64,000 bases of DNA from Owenia fusiformis. Its lineage: Eukaryota; Annelida; Polychaeta; Sabellida; Oweniidae. A program made the translations under genes and the position numbers. The stretch is taken from NCBI GenBank assembly GCA_903813345.2, contig CAIIXF020000002.1, forward strand, positions 31,428,926 through 31,492,925, in the 5' to 3' direction. A model generated the notes under the pieces. That model made no database searches. It saw only the letters and a program-made list of their open reading frames with translations, and was not told the origin of the DNA. Below, piece after piece: positions 43,179 through 55,412 of the stretch; the stretch's first letter is position 1, and each line of letters starts with the position of its first letter.

Positions 43179-43862
43179 TTGTTTTATCAACAAATGAAAT
43201 ATCTTAATCATATTAACAATAAAGGAACCGACTCGCTGCTACGTGAAGCCCTTGAGGTAAATAAACAACTGACAGATATGAATAAACAATCATGGCTCAC
43301 GCACATCAATGATGTACTTAAATATATTTACAATGGTACTTCACCAAACTATTTAAACTTAAAACCAAGAGAAATTAAGAAATTACTGGAAAATAGATAC
43401 ATACAATTTTGGGAAACTAAAATAAAATCAAATAATGGTAAATTGAGGTTTTATAAGATAATAAAAGCAAAATGGAACAAGGAACCCTACTTGGATTTAA
43501 TCAAAAATGAAATAGACAGAAATAACTTGACAAAGCTAAGAATTAGCGCACATAAATTAGAAATCGAAACAGGTCGTTACACAAAACCAATTACCCCTAT
43601 TGAAGAAAGAAAATGTTTAATGTGTAACAAGAAAACCGGTTCAGAATGTCATTACCTATTAGAATGCAATAAGTTAAAAGATGTTCGGTCAAGTTACATG
43701 GATAAAATAAAAAAACACTGTCAAAATTTAGAAAACATGAATAACGTGGAACATAAATTAATGTTTCTATTTAATTCAGAGGGAATGATATTAAATATAC
43801 TAGCAAAATATATATCTAATATTTTTATCGAGAGAGAAAAAAACACGAAATGCATCCAATAA
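43179..43862 (+). pseudogene. C-terminal fragment of a LINE-type polyprotein
   Basis: An open frame of 227 codons, Lys/Asn rich. It contains LTKLRISAHKLEIETGRY, then ERKCLMCNK and ECHYLLECNKLKDVR. This is the post-RT tail (LR...H.L.IE.GR...R.C..C......E.H.L..C.....R) found in many LINE copies. The RT itself is missing upstream, so this is a 5'-truncated copy although its frame is intact. AATAAAG near 43,982 may be its poly-A signal. Confidence 0.65.
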
Positions 43863-43989
43863 AATCTTGCAATGATCAAGCACCCTTTGATTAGTTAATA
43901 TACTATATAGATAATTAGTTAAGCTTTTTCATTTTTTTTTCTGTTTAAGCTGTACACTTTGCCCAAATGTGGGATACAAGTATAATAAA

Positions 43990-44660
43990 GCTCATAATAA
44001 AAAATATCATTTCTATATGACGTCACACCAATAAGACGAAATACATGACAACAGTATCCATAAACAAAATTCTTGAATTCTGATCGCTGAATTGAAATAA
44101 GTGGTAATTGAAGTGTTAAAAATAAAAATAATCATATTAAATAAGTTCATTCTCAACGGTAATAAAACTAAAAAATATGATGAATAATTCCCGAAAATTA
44201 AAATGATTACAATGCAGCAATATCGCGTAACGCCAACATGCTAGAATTCTCTTCAACTTAAAATTTTGATTCCCTTTTCGGAGATGTTTGGTTGAGAAGT
44301 GAAGATGTATTCAAAATATACACGTTGGAGTATTTAGAAGTTTTTGTAATAGTAAGAACAACTCTTTGCAGGACAATCGGGGATGCTATTTTGTCAATTT
44401 TGAATTTCGGGAGGAGTACTGAGCCTATATAGAGTAGTTTTACACTTCACACAGCATTTATATTGTAATTGTAAATTTACTTGTGGACACCCTGACACCC
44501 TTTACCGTATGATATGTAAAATGAAGCCTTCTGATTGGTCAGTCCTTGTACTGTACCAAGCTGTTTTGCTATTGAGATTGTCCCCATTGATCATCTCCGT
44601 CGCAATACAGAAAAATTGATACGGAGGGGACATTCTCAGTAGCAATACAGAGGATCACAC
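43990..44660. other. Intergenic stretch, nothing recognised
   Basis: AT-rich; no coding or repeat signal identified apart from the hairpin that follows. Confidence 0.4.
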
Positions 44661-44668
44661 GTGAAAAC

Positions 44669-44808
44669 GTTATAGAATGATTTGAAGTGCAATACAGGAT
44701 ATACTCTGCTCCCGATATTCTGTATTGGCACTCGACTTCGTCTCGTACCAATAAGTAATTTCTCGGGCAGAATATATCCTGTATTGCACTTCACATCATT
44801 CAATAACT
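44669..44808. repeat. Hairpin element
   Basis: GAAGTGCAATACAGGATATA with flanks pairs with its reverse complement at 44,764-44,808. Arms are about 45 bp with few mismatches and the loop is about 50 bp. Confidence 0.75.
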
Positions 44809-45142
44809 TATAGTACAATTCGATAACTGAGACGTCAAAAAAGTATCACAATATTATTATCCAATTTATATAGCCTTTTTGGTTCGATGGGCGTTTCATT
44901 CAAACAATGAGTAGATAAGGTCGAATGGTGTTTCATTTCATACCCATATTTTAGGATTTTAAAAATATTATAACAGCTAGGTTACAATCTCTGGTTGAGA
45001 ATACGCAAACGATACAATGTGCAAAACGTAATATTTACTATAAACAAAGCTAATAGGGGAATAGATTTTATTTAATAATCACACACCAACGTGAAGTAGT
45101 CCATTCGTCATCCCTATACATCCAATAGTGAACCTAGAAATT

Positions 45143-45442
45143 GTTAAAAGTACGATGTTTTATGGTCGATTTATGATAATAAGAGTTTTCTGAAGTGATT
45201 GAACTGGCTTGCCAAAAAAGTTTGTTTGGGGAAAAAATTATATAGGCTGATTAGGGAGGGGTGCAATCGCTTAACATGGCGTTGACTATTGACTTAGCGT
45301 TGGGATACCACCATATACCTAGTATGTTACCATGGGAATAGATACAAAAATTTTCCCCAAAGTTATTTTTTTGGCAACCCAGCTAAATCACTCCAATAAT
45401 CCCTAATGATAGTATTTACGCAGAAAAACATCATACTTTTAA
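45143..45442. mobile_element. Foldback MITE, about 300 bp
   Basis: The two halves are inverted copies: GTTAAAAGTA(C/T)GATGTTTT at the ends, and GTTTGGGGAAAA and TTGCCAAAAAA further in. No coding sequence. Confidence 0.65.
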
Positions 45443-45473
45443 CTATTCATACATTCAGAAAATGACAAATGGA

Positions 45474-45570
45474 CTAAAGTGTTATTCCTTTCGGACGATT
45501 GGGATTCGGACCAGCATGATTCGGACAAATAGAATTTGAACCAATGGGATTCTGACCATTGGGATTCGGA
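45474..45570. repeat. Short degenerate tandem repeat
   Basis: GGGATTCGGACCA / GATTCGGACAAAT / GGGATTCTGACCA units of about 14-18 bp, five to six copies. Confidence 0.5.
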
Positions 45571-45954
45571 CCAATGAGGCGACCCCGTTTACTGTCAATT
45601 TGGCTGAGAGAGGCCCATGTCATAATACGCATGAAGTGGTGTCCATTATTCTCGCCGCCCACTAACAAGAGTGCCTTTTTATGCATTATTCGGCTACACT
45701 TTAGAATGATATGTGAATGAATAGACTTGCTATATAGACATTGGTATAGCCCATTGTAAATCTACATTCAGTGAGAGTCATCAATGGTGAATATCATGTT
45801 GGCGTTAGCATCGTCGCCAACTTCAGTTAGAGTCATTCTAAGTGAAGCCGTTGTCTTTAAAAATCTCCAATATCGCGGGTGTTTGAGCCTCCATCTGTGG
45901 TTGTTTAACATCTGAGCTTTATTATTTCGCATGGCGAAACTTTTGGGATCCAGA

Positions 45955-46060
45955 TTCAGCTTGATTTAGCTATATCGGAGGTTTATCGAAAACAAAAGAA
46001 TTTCGGCAACCATCTAGAATGAAGCTAACTGCAGTTATCCAGCTGTGGAACAGTGATGAT
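45955..46060 (+). repeat. Inverted copy of the gene A upstream block
   Basis: The reverse complement of this stretch matches 36,750-36,860 (CTGTTCCACAGCTGGAT, GATGG(C/T)TGCC, TTTTCGATAAAC). No start codon or exon like gene A exon 1 is found on the matching side. Confidence 0.7.
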
Positions 46061-46398
46061 GTTCGCCAAGTGAATGAATTCATAACAATGGCGGACAGGT
46101 GCAATGATTATAGTGTATTGTCCGTTCTGTTTTATGGCTGATTATGAAGTCCTAATCTTTTTATTTTTTCGATATACATACATGTATTAAAGGATTCATA
46201 AATAAATGAGGATAATTAACGTGTTTCATTTGCAATAAAAAACATTATCAATGCAGTTTATTCACCGCCTCAACGGAATTATGTATATTTATGTTTGAAA
46301 CGCCAACAAAGGACACGTATCAACCAAGGACTGTTATACGTGTCCTTTGCAACACAGCGCTATGAGAGAAACGATATGAACGCTATCAAAATATCTAA

Positions 46399-47983
46399 AG
46401 GCCCGGTCACACCGCCCGGACGTTGCTGGAGCGTTCCTTGAACGTTGAAAAAATTCATCAACGCTCGTCAACGCGCACAAAATGGGGAAAAAAACAAAAA
46501 CACGGGCGTTGGCTTAGCGGTGCACCGCTGAAGCCGGCGTTGCTTTAGCGTTGGTTAAGCGGTTGCGAGCGGTAGCTAGCGTTAGTTTAGCGGTAATGCG
46601 AGCGTTGGTATAGCGGCGTTCTGCGCATGAGAGCGTTGCCTCGGCGGGGGTATAAATAGCAGCAGCGTTGGTTTAGCAGCATATCGCGTTTGACTACTGG
46701 GAAATTATTTCAAGTAGGAAGTGTTTAAGAGTAAAGACCTTTATTGGAATTTGTAACTTTAACAAAAGTCCTTCAAGGATTAAAGAAGAAATGTTTTAAA
46801 TCTAAAGTGCTTCTATTAATGTAATATGACATTAAGAATGAATAACATTACAATTTTCTTTAATAATCTCTCATATCATTTCAAACAAACATATCACAAT
46901 TTAATCGTTGCATTTCCATTACTTGAAACCGATTTACGTTCAAATTGCTTTAACAATGTCAAATAACATTTACAGCAAAGTTATAATCATGACGCATGAC
47001 AAATTTTGCATTGCTGTGCGCGCATCAACTTTTTGTATAATACCATGACGAGTGCAACATTTTACAAGCTGCGCAGAAAATTCACAGATAATTTATTGAA
47101 TTGCTTGACGTGAAAACACTAGGTATATACTATATTTGAATAAAGGTCTCAGTAAAAGTATATTTGTATTTACCCTTTGCATTCGTTTGACTTCACTTCT
47201 TAAAAGAGAGCTTCGTCTGTAGTTTAACTAGACTCTGCACGCAGGGTAATTTGTATTAACATTTAATGAAAAACAAAAATCGCATAATTCACCTTTTTAA
47301 AATCCAAAATCACAAACTTTGAGCGCTTAATTTAGGAATTTACAATGCAAAAAATTGAAATGCCAGACATGAATATATATCAAATATGTAAAATGCACAA
47401 GTGTCTCCACAGTGTTTTACACAGTGGTGCATTTCTCCACGTATTTATAGCCAAATTCTGGTCCCGCTCCGACACCTCTATACCAACGCCAAAGCAAAGT
47501 TCATCGCCGCCATGGAACGCTGCGACAACGTCCGACACCGTTCCAACAACCCCATGTACGCTGATAAAACGCTAACAACCGCTCCACCGACGTTTGTGCA
47601 ACGTTTAATCGCCGCCCGGGCAACGCTGGCGAAGCAGCGGTGGTCCAGCGTTTAAGATTTCTGCGTTGGTCTAGCGGATTCAAGCGTCCACGAACTTGCG
47701 TCTAGCGGTGCCAAACTTTGACTGGGCGTTGGTGGAGCGGTGATAAACTTTGCTAGGGCGTAAAATTGTCCCTTTTTCAACGCTCGCAATATTTTGAGCA
47801 GCTCAAAACTTTTGGAGCGTTAGGATGGCCACTCGAGAAACATCCGCGTTGGCCGAGCGTTTACAGCGTTGCTTTAACGGATGCCAACTTTTGTTAAACG
47901 GTGGTGAACGTTTACGAGCGTTGATGATTTTTTTCAACGTTCAAGGAACGCTCCAGCAACGTTTAGGCGGTGTGACCGGGCCT
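46399..47983. mobile_element. Harbinger-like non-autonomous element with subterminal GCGTTGG/TAGCGG arrays
   Basis: Ends AGGCCCGGTCACACCGCC are inverted over about 75 bp (46,399-46,475 and 47,909-47,983), flanked by TAA at 46,396-98 and 47,984-86. A 3-bp TWA duplication is typical of PIF/Harbinger. Inside both ends, GCGTTGG(T/C)(T/N)TAGCGG-type motifs recur many times (46,500-46,660 and 47,640-47,890), which is dense for a possible transposase-binding array. The AT-rich middle of about 900 bp has no gene. Confidence 0.65.
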
Positions 47984-48640
47984 TAAGCACATGTGCCAAA
48001 GAGAAAGGACCAAAAGTTGTAATGGAACCTAGCGAGAAAAATCAAACTCTAAGTGTATACCAGTCATACGAAAATCAAACCCCAAATATTCCAAAACTAT
48101 GATCTTACGTGAAAATATAGTGTGTATTTGTATCATCGTATCAAATACGTACAAAGTTATTTGGAAGGGTTAAAATTCAAAATGAAATTAGAGCCTGGAT
48201 AGTTTTTGCACTTTAATTTCTACCTCGTATATTATTAGTTTTTACATCATATTCAGATATCATGTTTCTTATGAATTCATGAACTTGTCATGAGATTTTA
48301 CTTTGGTCTTTCCCTTTCATTGTATTCCCATAGGTAGGCTATGTAATAAGATTCCCAGAATCATATAATATTATTCTTACGATTGCACACTGCATTATCA
48401 TCCACGAGCCAATCAAAAATAACTTCCTTATCGGTACTTGATCAGCTTTATAATGATTAATGAGTGAAAGTGAAAAGAATCCATTGTCATAAATCATGGC
48501 GGACAAAATTTCGTATATGATGCAATTTTATATCCCTGTAGGTTTAATAGAGCACGTAGATTAAATTCCTTTAGTCACAAAAATCAATTAGAATGTATTT
48601 TGAGCAATCGTAAAGTTAAGTACTATAAGCGTCTATATTA
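47984..48640. other. Intergenic stretch, nothing recognised
   Basis: AT-rich; no coding or repeat signal identified. Confidence 0.4.
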
Positions 48641-50156
48641 GAGAGATTTCGCACATAAGTGAAAGTACAACTTATACGTATACGTATAGTTTAAAGGGTC
48701 ATGTCGAACTATTATATTTACTAAAATCAATTTTAAATTGTAGTTAATGGAACATAACGATTCCCGTTATAGAAAAGCTCCATCAACTAGAGACTATGAA
48801 TGTACTGTCATCTGCACGTGTAGATTATGCACATTATAATTAAATGCTTGCTTCCGTGTCCTTGTAGTTGTAGTGTATTATAAACACGATCCTTTAAAGG
48901 GAGTCATGATTCTTTAAAGTGAGTCATTACATAAACAAGTTGATTATTTCAATGTTTTCATGATCAGTATAAGTTCAATGAACTTACAAAACGGCATATT
49001 TACGTAGATGATAACGTATACAGTTGGATCTCCGTATAAAGATTTGCCTACATGTGTGGGGAACAATTGACCGCAAGCATTTTTTAAAATTAATTGGCTG
49101 AGTGGGAACAGTATCCAATCAAATACTTTAACCATCAATTTGAAACACCAATCAAACCAGTAGGTTCTAGCAATTCCTGGAAACGACCCATTCAGTAGCT
49201 CAACATATGACATACAGGGTGTTTCATAACGAGCATCTCCAAAAAGTCAATTTGAGAAGAGATGGGTCTGTAATATATGTACTATATGTGACCAATTGAC
49301 AGTTTACTTTCATTTATAGATGGCACTTGGTATTGCCATGTTTCAGTTCACATAAATAGCTGGAAAGGGGATTTCCACTTCCTCTTTCTACCACACTTCA
49401 ATAGGTGTACACATAAGTTTTTTATCTCCAACACAATCCACCACAATATTATAACATGGTAAGCCATCCATTCTTTATTTTACATTTATGTATTTCAATT
49501 CACATTTATCAATCAATTACAGCATATATTTTGGGTATTTTCTGTCATTTTATCACATATTGTCAACTTAGAAATGTGTTCATATTTTTATACAGTTATT
49601 TGGCTGGTCCCTACTTCTGCAACCCACTATCCATTCCTGAATACCCGTAGCCCAAGAAAGAGCCAGTTCTGTAAGTTATTTAGTCGGGTTGCAAAATGTT
49701 TAAATCCTAATTCTCAACATGCCTCATTTTATATTATTGTAAAGTGCCAAATGCCATATAATGTGAAATGCCATATTGTATAAATGTCATATTGTGTAAA
49801 TGCCATATTATGCGAAATGCCATATTGTATTTTACTATATAATACGAAGTACTTATTATTTGCATTTGTATTTTTTTAGCTTCTCTGGCTCTGTTTGTCG
49901 TAATAAACAACTGTCACATCATACGTCTTGTTGCTTACATATATATGAGCCTATTTTATTCTAGACAAACACATTTGGATCAACTAAACATGCTACAATT
50001 CAAGAAAGTACAAATGGCATCCCTTTGACCTGTATTTATTACAGTCCGAGAAGATCTTTCCTGACGAAAAGCTCACATTATGAAACACCTTGTACGTTTA
50101 CCTATAAGTATAAGTATACGTTATAAGTTGTACTTTCACTAGGTGCGAAATCTCTC
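48641..50156. mobile_element. TIR element with TA duplication, host of a nested insertion
   Basis: GAGAGATTTCGCAC at 48,641 and its reverse ending at 50,156 are flanked by TA on both sides. The arms (AGTGAAAGTACAACTTATA...CGTATAC) match over about 45 bp. Removing the inner element at 49,215-50,092 leaves only about 640 bp, so it is a MITE. Confidence 0.7.
49215..50092. mobile_element. Mariner-type element nested in the 48.6-kb MITE
   Basis: CAGGGTGTTTCATAACGAGC at the left and (reverse) CAAGGTGTTTCATAATGTGAGC at the right are flanked by TA at 49,213-14 and 50,093-94. No transposase is visible. ATGCCATATTGT-type short repeats occur at 49,745-49,830. Confidence 0.65.
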
Positions 50157-50464
50157 TATTACTCAATAAACTTCTCTTAAACATGTGATCATTTTGATTA
50201 TTCTTTTAAACAAAATATAATGAATTCAAACCTATATGTTAATTGTTCTACTATAGCTGATTTATAATGAATGCAATTCATCTTTTCTTTTTTGCTCGTC
50301 TGTTGTTCAAAAAGATAGAATAATACGTTCATTTCCATAAAGGTTTAGTTTTTAAGTAACATAGTAACCAACAAGGAGGTAACGTTACACGTTTTTAAGA
50401 GAACTTTTACGTGAACGTGTAATATTATGAACCCGGGGATTACTCCGTTCCTTATACCTTTCTA

Positions 50465-51429
50465 CAGGGTGGTCAAAAAAAACGGCAACCCTAATTTTTC
50501 CTCATATCTTTGGCATTTTTATAAAATTTTGTCCTGATATTTGGCACACATGTACATCATTCAATTTAATACTAGACTGTGTAATTTTATGAACATTGGT
50601 CTGATAGTCGCAATGTTACAGCACTTTAAACAAGGTGCCCCAGTTTTCCAATATCGTGCTGTAGGCAAACCTGCACATGTTTTCCAAACCTGTCAATGAC
50701 ATAACAGCATTCCTCGGCAAGTATGGCCTGAATGACACATGTGATCTTTATTTTGAGGTCAAATGTCTTTCTGGTGTTATTACCCTACACTCTATCTTTG
50801 GGGTATCCCCACTGGTAAAGATTAAATGGGGCCATATCTGGGCTATGGGGTACCCATTCATTGTCTCTTGTACTGCTGGTAATGTGGTCATTGAAGTGGT
50901 CTCAAAGCCAATATTGTGCATCATTGGGTGTATGGGATATGGTTCTGTCTTGTTGGAACCACTGTTGCTGCCTGGGTTCACCTAAAGTCCCCAAGAACTC
51001 CATGGGAATCACAAAATAGAGTTTGATGTTGACAGTTATTGCATATCTGTTAGCATCATCAAAGGTAAAGGACCCTATCTTCTGAGAACACACTAAACTG
51101 TGCATCTGTCTGTGTGAAGGTGCCTCCCCACTACTTCATAAAGTGCTTTGCTCCCCAAAAATACTTAATTGTTATAGTTTACCAGTGCATCAAGTTGGAA
51201 ATGGAGTCCATTTGGATAACAGTCCAGCTCAGACAGCCCGAAAGTGGCCATCTGGGGTATGTTGCTTAAAATGCAGTAATATTGTGACTATCAGTCCGAT
51301 GGTCATGAAATATGGTAGGTTGGTAGGAAATTGAATGATGTACAAATGTGTAAAATATCAGGGAGTTATTTCTTAGAATGACAAAGATATTAGGAAAAAC
51401 TAGGGTTGCCGTTTTTTTGGACCACCCTG
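50465..51429 (-). mobile_element. Decayed mariner-type transposon with long TIRs
   Basis: Arms of about 180 bp begin CAGGGTGGTC(A/C)AAAAAAA, with TA at 50,463-64 and 51,430-31. Minus-strand frames (50,748-51,105) keep QQQWFQQDRTISHTPNDAQY, which corresponds to the WFQQDGAxPHT motif holding the second catalytic Asp of Tc1/mariner-type enzymes. They then continue NGYPIAQIWPHLIF in another frame. Frameshifts and loss of the rest show it is dead. Confidence 0.8.
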
Positions 51430-51592
51430 TACTAAATTGGCTAAGTAATTACTTCCAAGGGGAGAACTAATCTCTAGATTAGCACAATTCTACACGTTCA
51501 TGTACAAGTTCTATTAAAACGTGTAGCTTTAACTCCCCATTTATTCATGTAGTACAACATGGAATACATTGTATTTGTAAGTATGAAAACTC

Positions 51593-51598
51593 TTTATT
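51593..51598 (-). promoter_or_regulatory. Candidate poly-A signal of gene B
   Basis: AATAAA on the minus strand, about 110 nt after the stop at 51,709. Confidence 0.4.
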
Positions 51599-51708
51599 CA
51601 TTGGATGGTTTAGTCTTACAATATAGAATGATTGACATAGATTTGATGTGCAAATCTACAACTTTGGTTTGTACTCTTGTCGGATAGCTTTTTTAGATAT
51701 AATACTGT

Positions 51709-52097
51709 CTACTCTATATTACAAAACCTCGAACTATAGACACATCGCTCCATTCTAGACTGAATGGACGAGCCAACACAACCATTGATAGATATTGGGA
51801 CCTTAATCAGATCCAACGGGTCCGCTCTCTTCTTTTCAGATTTCGCCACGTCACTATCTACGTCACGTTTTTGTGGAATGGGAATTTTCTCTGGTACCAA
51901 AATCTCCGGGCATATACACTTGCGCGTTTGTGTACACGTTCTGGTGCCAATACATTTGTCAATTGGAATAATTGGCCCAATAGTTATTGGCTCGATTCGG
52001 TCCGAAATGCCACGCTTCTTTACTGGTCCTTGGATATCAATAAATCCTCCTCTACAAGCTGTGCACAAACTTGTGGACCAAGGTCCCCAATAACAGC
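51709..52097 (-). CDS. Gene B terminal exon: TSP1-like with Ile/Pro insert
   Basis: 130 codons including the stop, acceptor GTTCATCTCAG, phase 1, continuing the third TSP1-like exon at 61,683. It encodes CYWGPWSTSLCTACRGG, an Ile/Pro-rich insert (IEPITIGPIIPI), GTRTCTQTRKCICP, basic sites QKRDV and EKKR, and NGCVGSSIQ...CVYSSRFC. It is paralogous to 2507-2964, whose insert is longer. The Lys-Arg pairs could be proprotein-convertase sites in the secretory path; that is inference. Confidence 0.75.
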
Positions 52098-53181
52098 CTG
52101 AGATGAACAAATGCATATGACAAGCAAATGATACACAATACGTTTGTAGACTCCTCAAAAAAGTTAGGAACCAGTCTATTTCCACATAGGTTTTCTTTCA
52201 TTTAAGGCTTAGAAAATAAGAGGTCAAAGATACATGAGGTTTAACATGTTACACTGTGGCTAGTCGATCTATGTGGATGCAGTCAAGCACATGTAATGTT
52301 TCGTGAGTACCCGCCTCTGTACTTTTCAATGGAAGAAATTTGCACTTTTGTTTAAATAATCTACATTTATTCATCCGTGTATATCATACTTCATTGATTT
52401 ACCAAACCAAAGCAACGCTATAAACACACATTCTCTGATAATTTTACAGCGAATAGATAACTCAAACGAGTTCACTCGACCAGTTTTATCACCTCGCTCA
52501 TAGCTGTGAGAAGGTATGTATAATTGCCATAGGTTTACCTTATAATGGGGAATAAAACATTCAAGTAATATAATTATTTCACGTACACAAATATGTCTGT
52601 GTGAAGTAAAATACAAATACAACGCATTTTATAATATTTTTGGGGTTATGGTATGAAATATCCGCTTTAAAAAAGCAATTTAATTATGATGTATCATGTG
52701 GATTAGTAGACGTTCTAATTGGATTCAATGAACAGACTGGCTAGGTTTTAATTGAATCATTTTGAATGTGTGTATTTTTAATATTTTACATATATTTCTT
52801 AAACGCTCTCATTGGATACATCAAGAAGAAACAAATATGGTTACATATAAACTTGAGTTGGGACAATAATTCAACAAAAATATAATTTTACAGTAGTATA
52901 TGGTGAATATTTGATGCCCGACGATAATCTGATGTTTACTCAAGATGATGGACATCTTGATTTTATTTTCAATATATATCACAACTATTTAGTAGATGGA
53001 TCTGGTTGTCGTACAGCCAGTGGAGGAAACTGCCCCAACACGCCACATGTGCGATGAATGCAGCAACCTTTTCAATAGCAAAAGCGCACTAAAAACGCAT
53101 GGTAAAGAACCATGGCCTCCTCCACCAATGTGCTACTGCAATACTTATAGCGGAGCCTGTGTTGATCAGGACCATTTTTAT
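52098..53181. other. Gene B intron, nothing firm
   Basis: A short plus-strand frame at 52,996-53,184 contains CDECSNLFNSKSALKTH, like one C2H2 finger lacking its last ligand. I cannot tell whether it is a relic or chance. Confidence 0.35.
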
Positions 53182-53209
53182 TAGACTCCAGATGTAAATC
53201 TGGAGTCTA
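53182..53209. repeat. Perfect terminal hairpin AGACTCCAGAT/ATCTGGAGTCT
   Basis: TAGACTCCAGAT-GTAA-ATCTGGAGTCTA, a 12-bp stem. Similar CTAGATCTGGAGTCT occurs at about 60,360-60,376, so these may mark the ends of the repeat region. Confidence 0.6.
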
Positions 53210-54199
53210 TAGCTTTTGTCAGTATTCTTCTTCTTCTTTATTCTTCTACACAGGTTTTCTCCTTAACTAGAAGACATTGAGTCAAGTCCTGTATATGGTC
53301 AATTTAGGTCCAGTATCTAGTTTCTCGGAAATTGGGTCAATTTTTTATCTAGGTCAAAGGTCAAAAACTAGGTCAAATCTTAAATCTGTCTATTATCTTC
53401 GTCGTTATTTATCGAAACAACTTTCTCTTTTTTTCATCATGTAGCTTAGAAACATCCCTTACATTAGTGTGCCATCAGATTTTTGATTACTGTTACCGAT
53501 TTTGAGATATGGTGTCCGGAAAGTAGGTCAGAACAAAAAATTCTCCAAATTCAACATGTGAGTTATGAAATATGTGTAGAATGATCTCAGGAATCCGAAT
53601 CTGCAAACCAAATTTGGATCGGACTTCCGGTTCGGAAGTTATTGCGTTTTGAAAGCTCAAAAATCGCTAAATTTGGTGCCCATGTTAAGTCAACGGGAAA
53701 AAAAGATTTTTTTGAAGTGAAAAATACAAAATATAGACTGAGTTCAGCTAAATACAATGAAAGCTTTTAACAGAATGGAACCTCAAAAGCCATCTAGCTT
53801 CAAAATTTGGACACCAAAATGCCTAGGTCAAAATCTAGGTCAAATTCAAAGCTTTTCCTTATTTTTGCGATTCTGACACTACACCTTAATTATATTCTTC
53901 GAAATGGTGTATACATGTAGCCAAGAGTTTGCTAATAGTGTTAGCTTTTTGCCGTCAGAAAGTAATTTGACCCACTTTTGAGATATGGCTTCCGAAAAGT
54001 AGGTCAAAATAAAAAGTTCTCCAAATTCAACGTATGAGTTATGAATTAAGGATAGAATTTTCTCAGGAATCTAAATCTGCAAATCAAATTTCGATCCGAC
54101 TTCCGGTTCGGAAGTTATGGCGCTTTGAAATTTCGAGAAAAAATCGATCTGATGATAACCTTATAGAAAGTCAAGAAAAGTGAAAAAATTGAAAAAATA

Positions 54200-54305
54200 C
54201 CTTTCCAGTCCATTTCCAGGTTCAAGTCAAGGTCCAGTCCAGGTTCAAGTCCAGTGTTTATCCAGGTCCAAGTCAAGTATAGGTCCAAGTCCAGTCCAGG
54301 GCCAC
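54200..54305. repeat. CAAGTCCAG-type short repeat
   Basis: Degenerate copies of CCAGGT(T/C)CAAGTC over about 100 bp. Confidence 0.6.
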
Positions 54306-55412
54306 GGTCAAAATCTAGGTCAAATTCAAAGCTTTTCCTCATTTTTTCGATTCTGACACTACACTTTAATTATATTCTTCGAAATTTGGTATATATGTAG
54401 CCAAGAGTGTGCTTATAGTGTTCGCTTTTTGCTGTCAGAAAATATTTTGACCCACTTTTGAGATATGGTGTTAGACAAGGTGCATTTTCATCTAGAGGAA
54501 ATGTGGTAGGCGTTTAGTGTTAAAAGTGTTCTGACAAGTGTTTCTTATGTAACTTTTTATGCTGAATCCAAAAAACCATGTTGGCAAGCTGAAATATGAT
54601 TATTTAACCCTTAAAATACCATGTTAGTCCCCCTACCCCCAAAATTCACCCCTATGAGGGGGAAAAAATTCGTCAACCTAAAATAACTTTGATTTTATGG
54701 CTTTTGTAAGTGAAATACATGGACATTGTATAAAATAAACATTTAAAGTATGAATGATACGGATTACACTAAAGAAATTTGAATAAAAGCAAAAAGTATG
54801 TACCCCAGGGGGCAAATTTATGACCCATTTTTTACTTTTCGTGTCATAACTTTTTTATTAGACAATGATGGATGCTAAAAAAATCCATGTAAAAGGCTTA
54901 ATACCCGGTCTACTAATCCTGCAAGAATCAAAGTAATTCCTTTGATAATTGCCTTGAAAAAAATAAGTGAATTTAAGAAAAAATGACATCTTAGCTGGGA
55001 CTGATTTTATGTGTGACTATAACTGATCCCTATTGCTTTAACATTTGTCCCTCTGTGTTCATATATTTGGCATTTTAGAATAAATCTAAAATATAAAACT
55101 TATTTTAGCTAAGTTTTAGGAAGATTTAAGCTTTCTAGCATGTTCAAATATTAAAAATTCATGAAATATGATGTCTAAAATTGATAAGTTATAGGTATAC
55201 CCTTGGAAGACCCCTATAATTTCTTATCTATGAACATATTTGTACCAATATTAGTTTTCTAGCTTAGACAAATAATGTATGATATATCCTGGCTTGGCTT
55301 TCTGGTAGTTTGAACAATCTTAGGTGTTATCATTGAAAATTCATTCTTAAATCATAGGTCTGCAATCGATTAAATTCAAGTATACCATTAGCCTAGTATC
55401 ATTCTACTGGTA

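Noticed and set aside
49574-49783. Short frame inside the 49.2-kb element as a transposase
   Set aside because: It has none of the mariner motifs and is too short.
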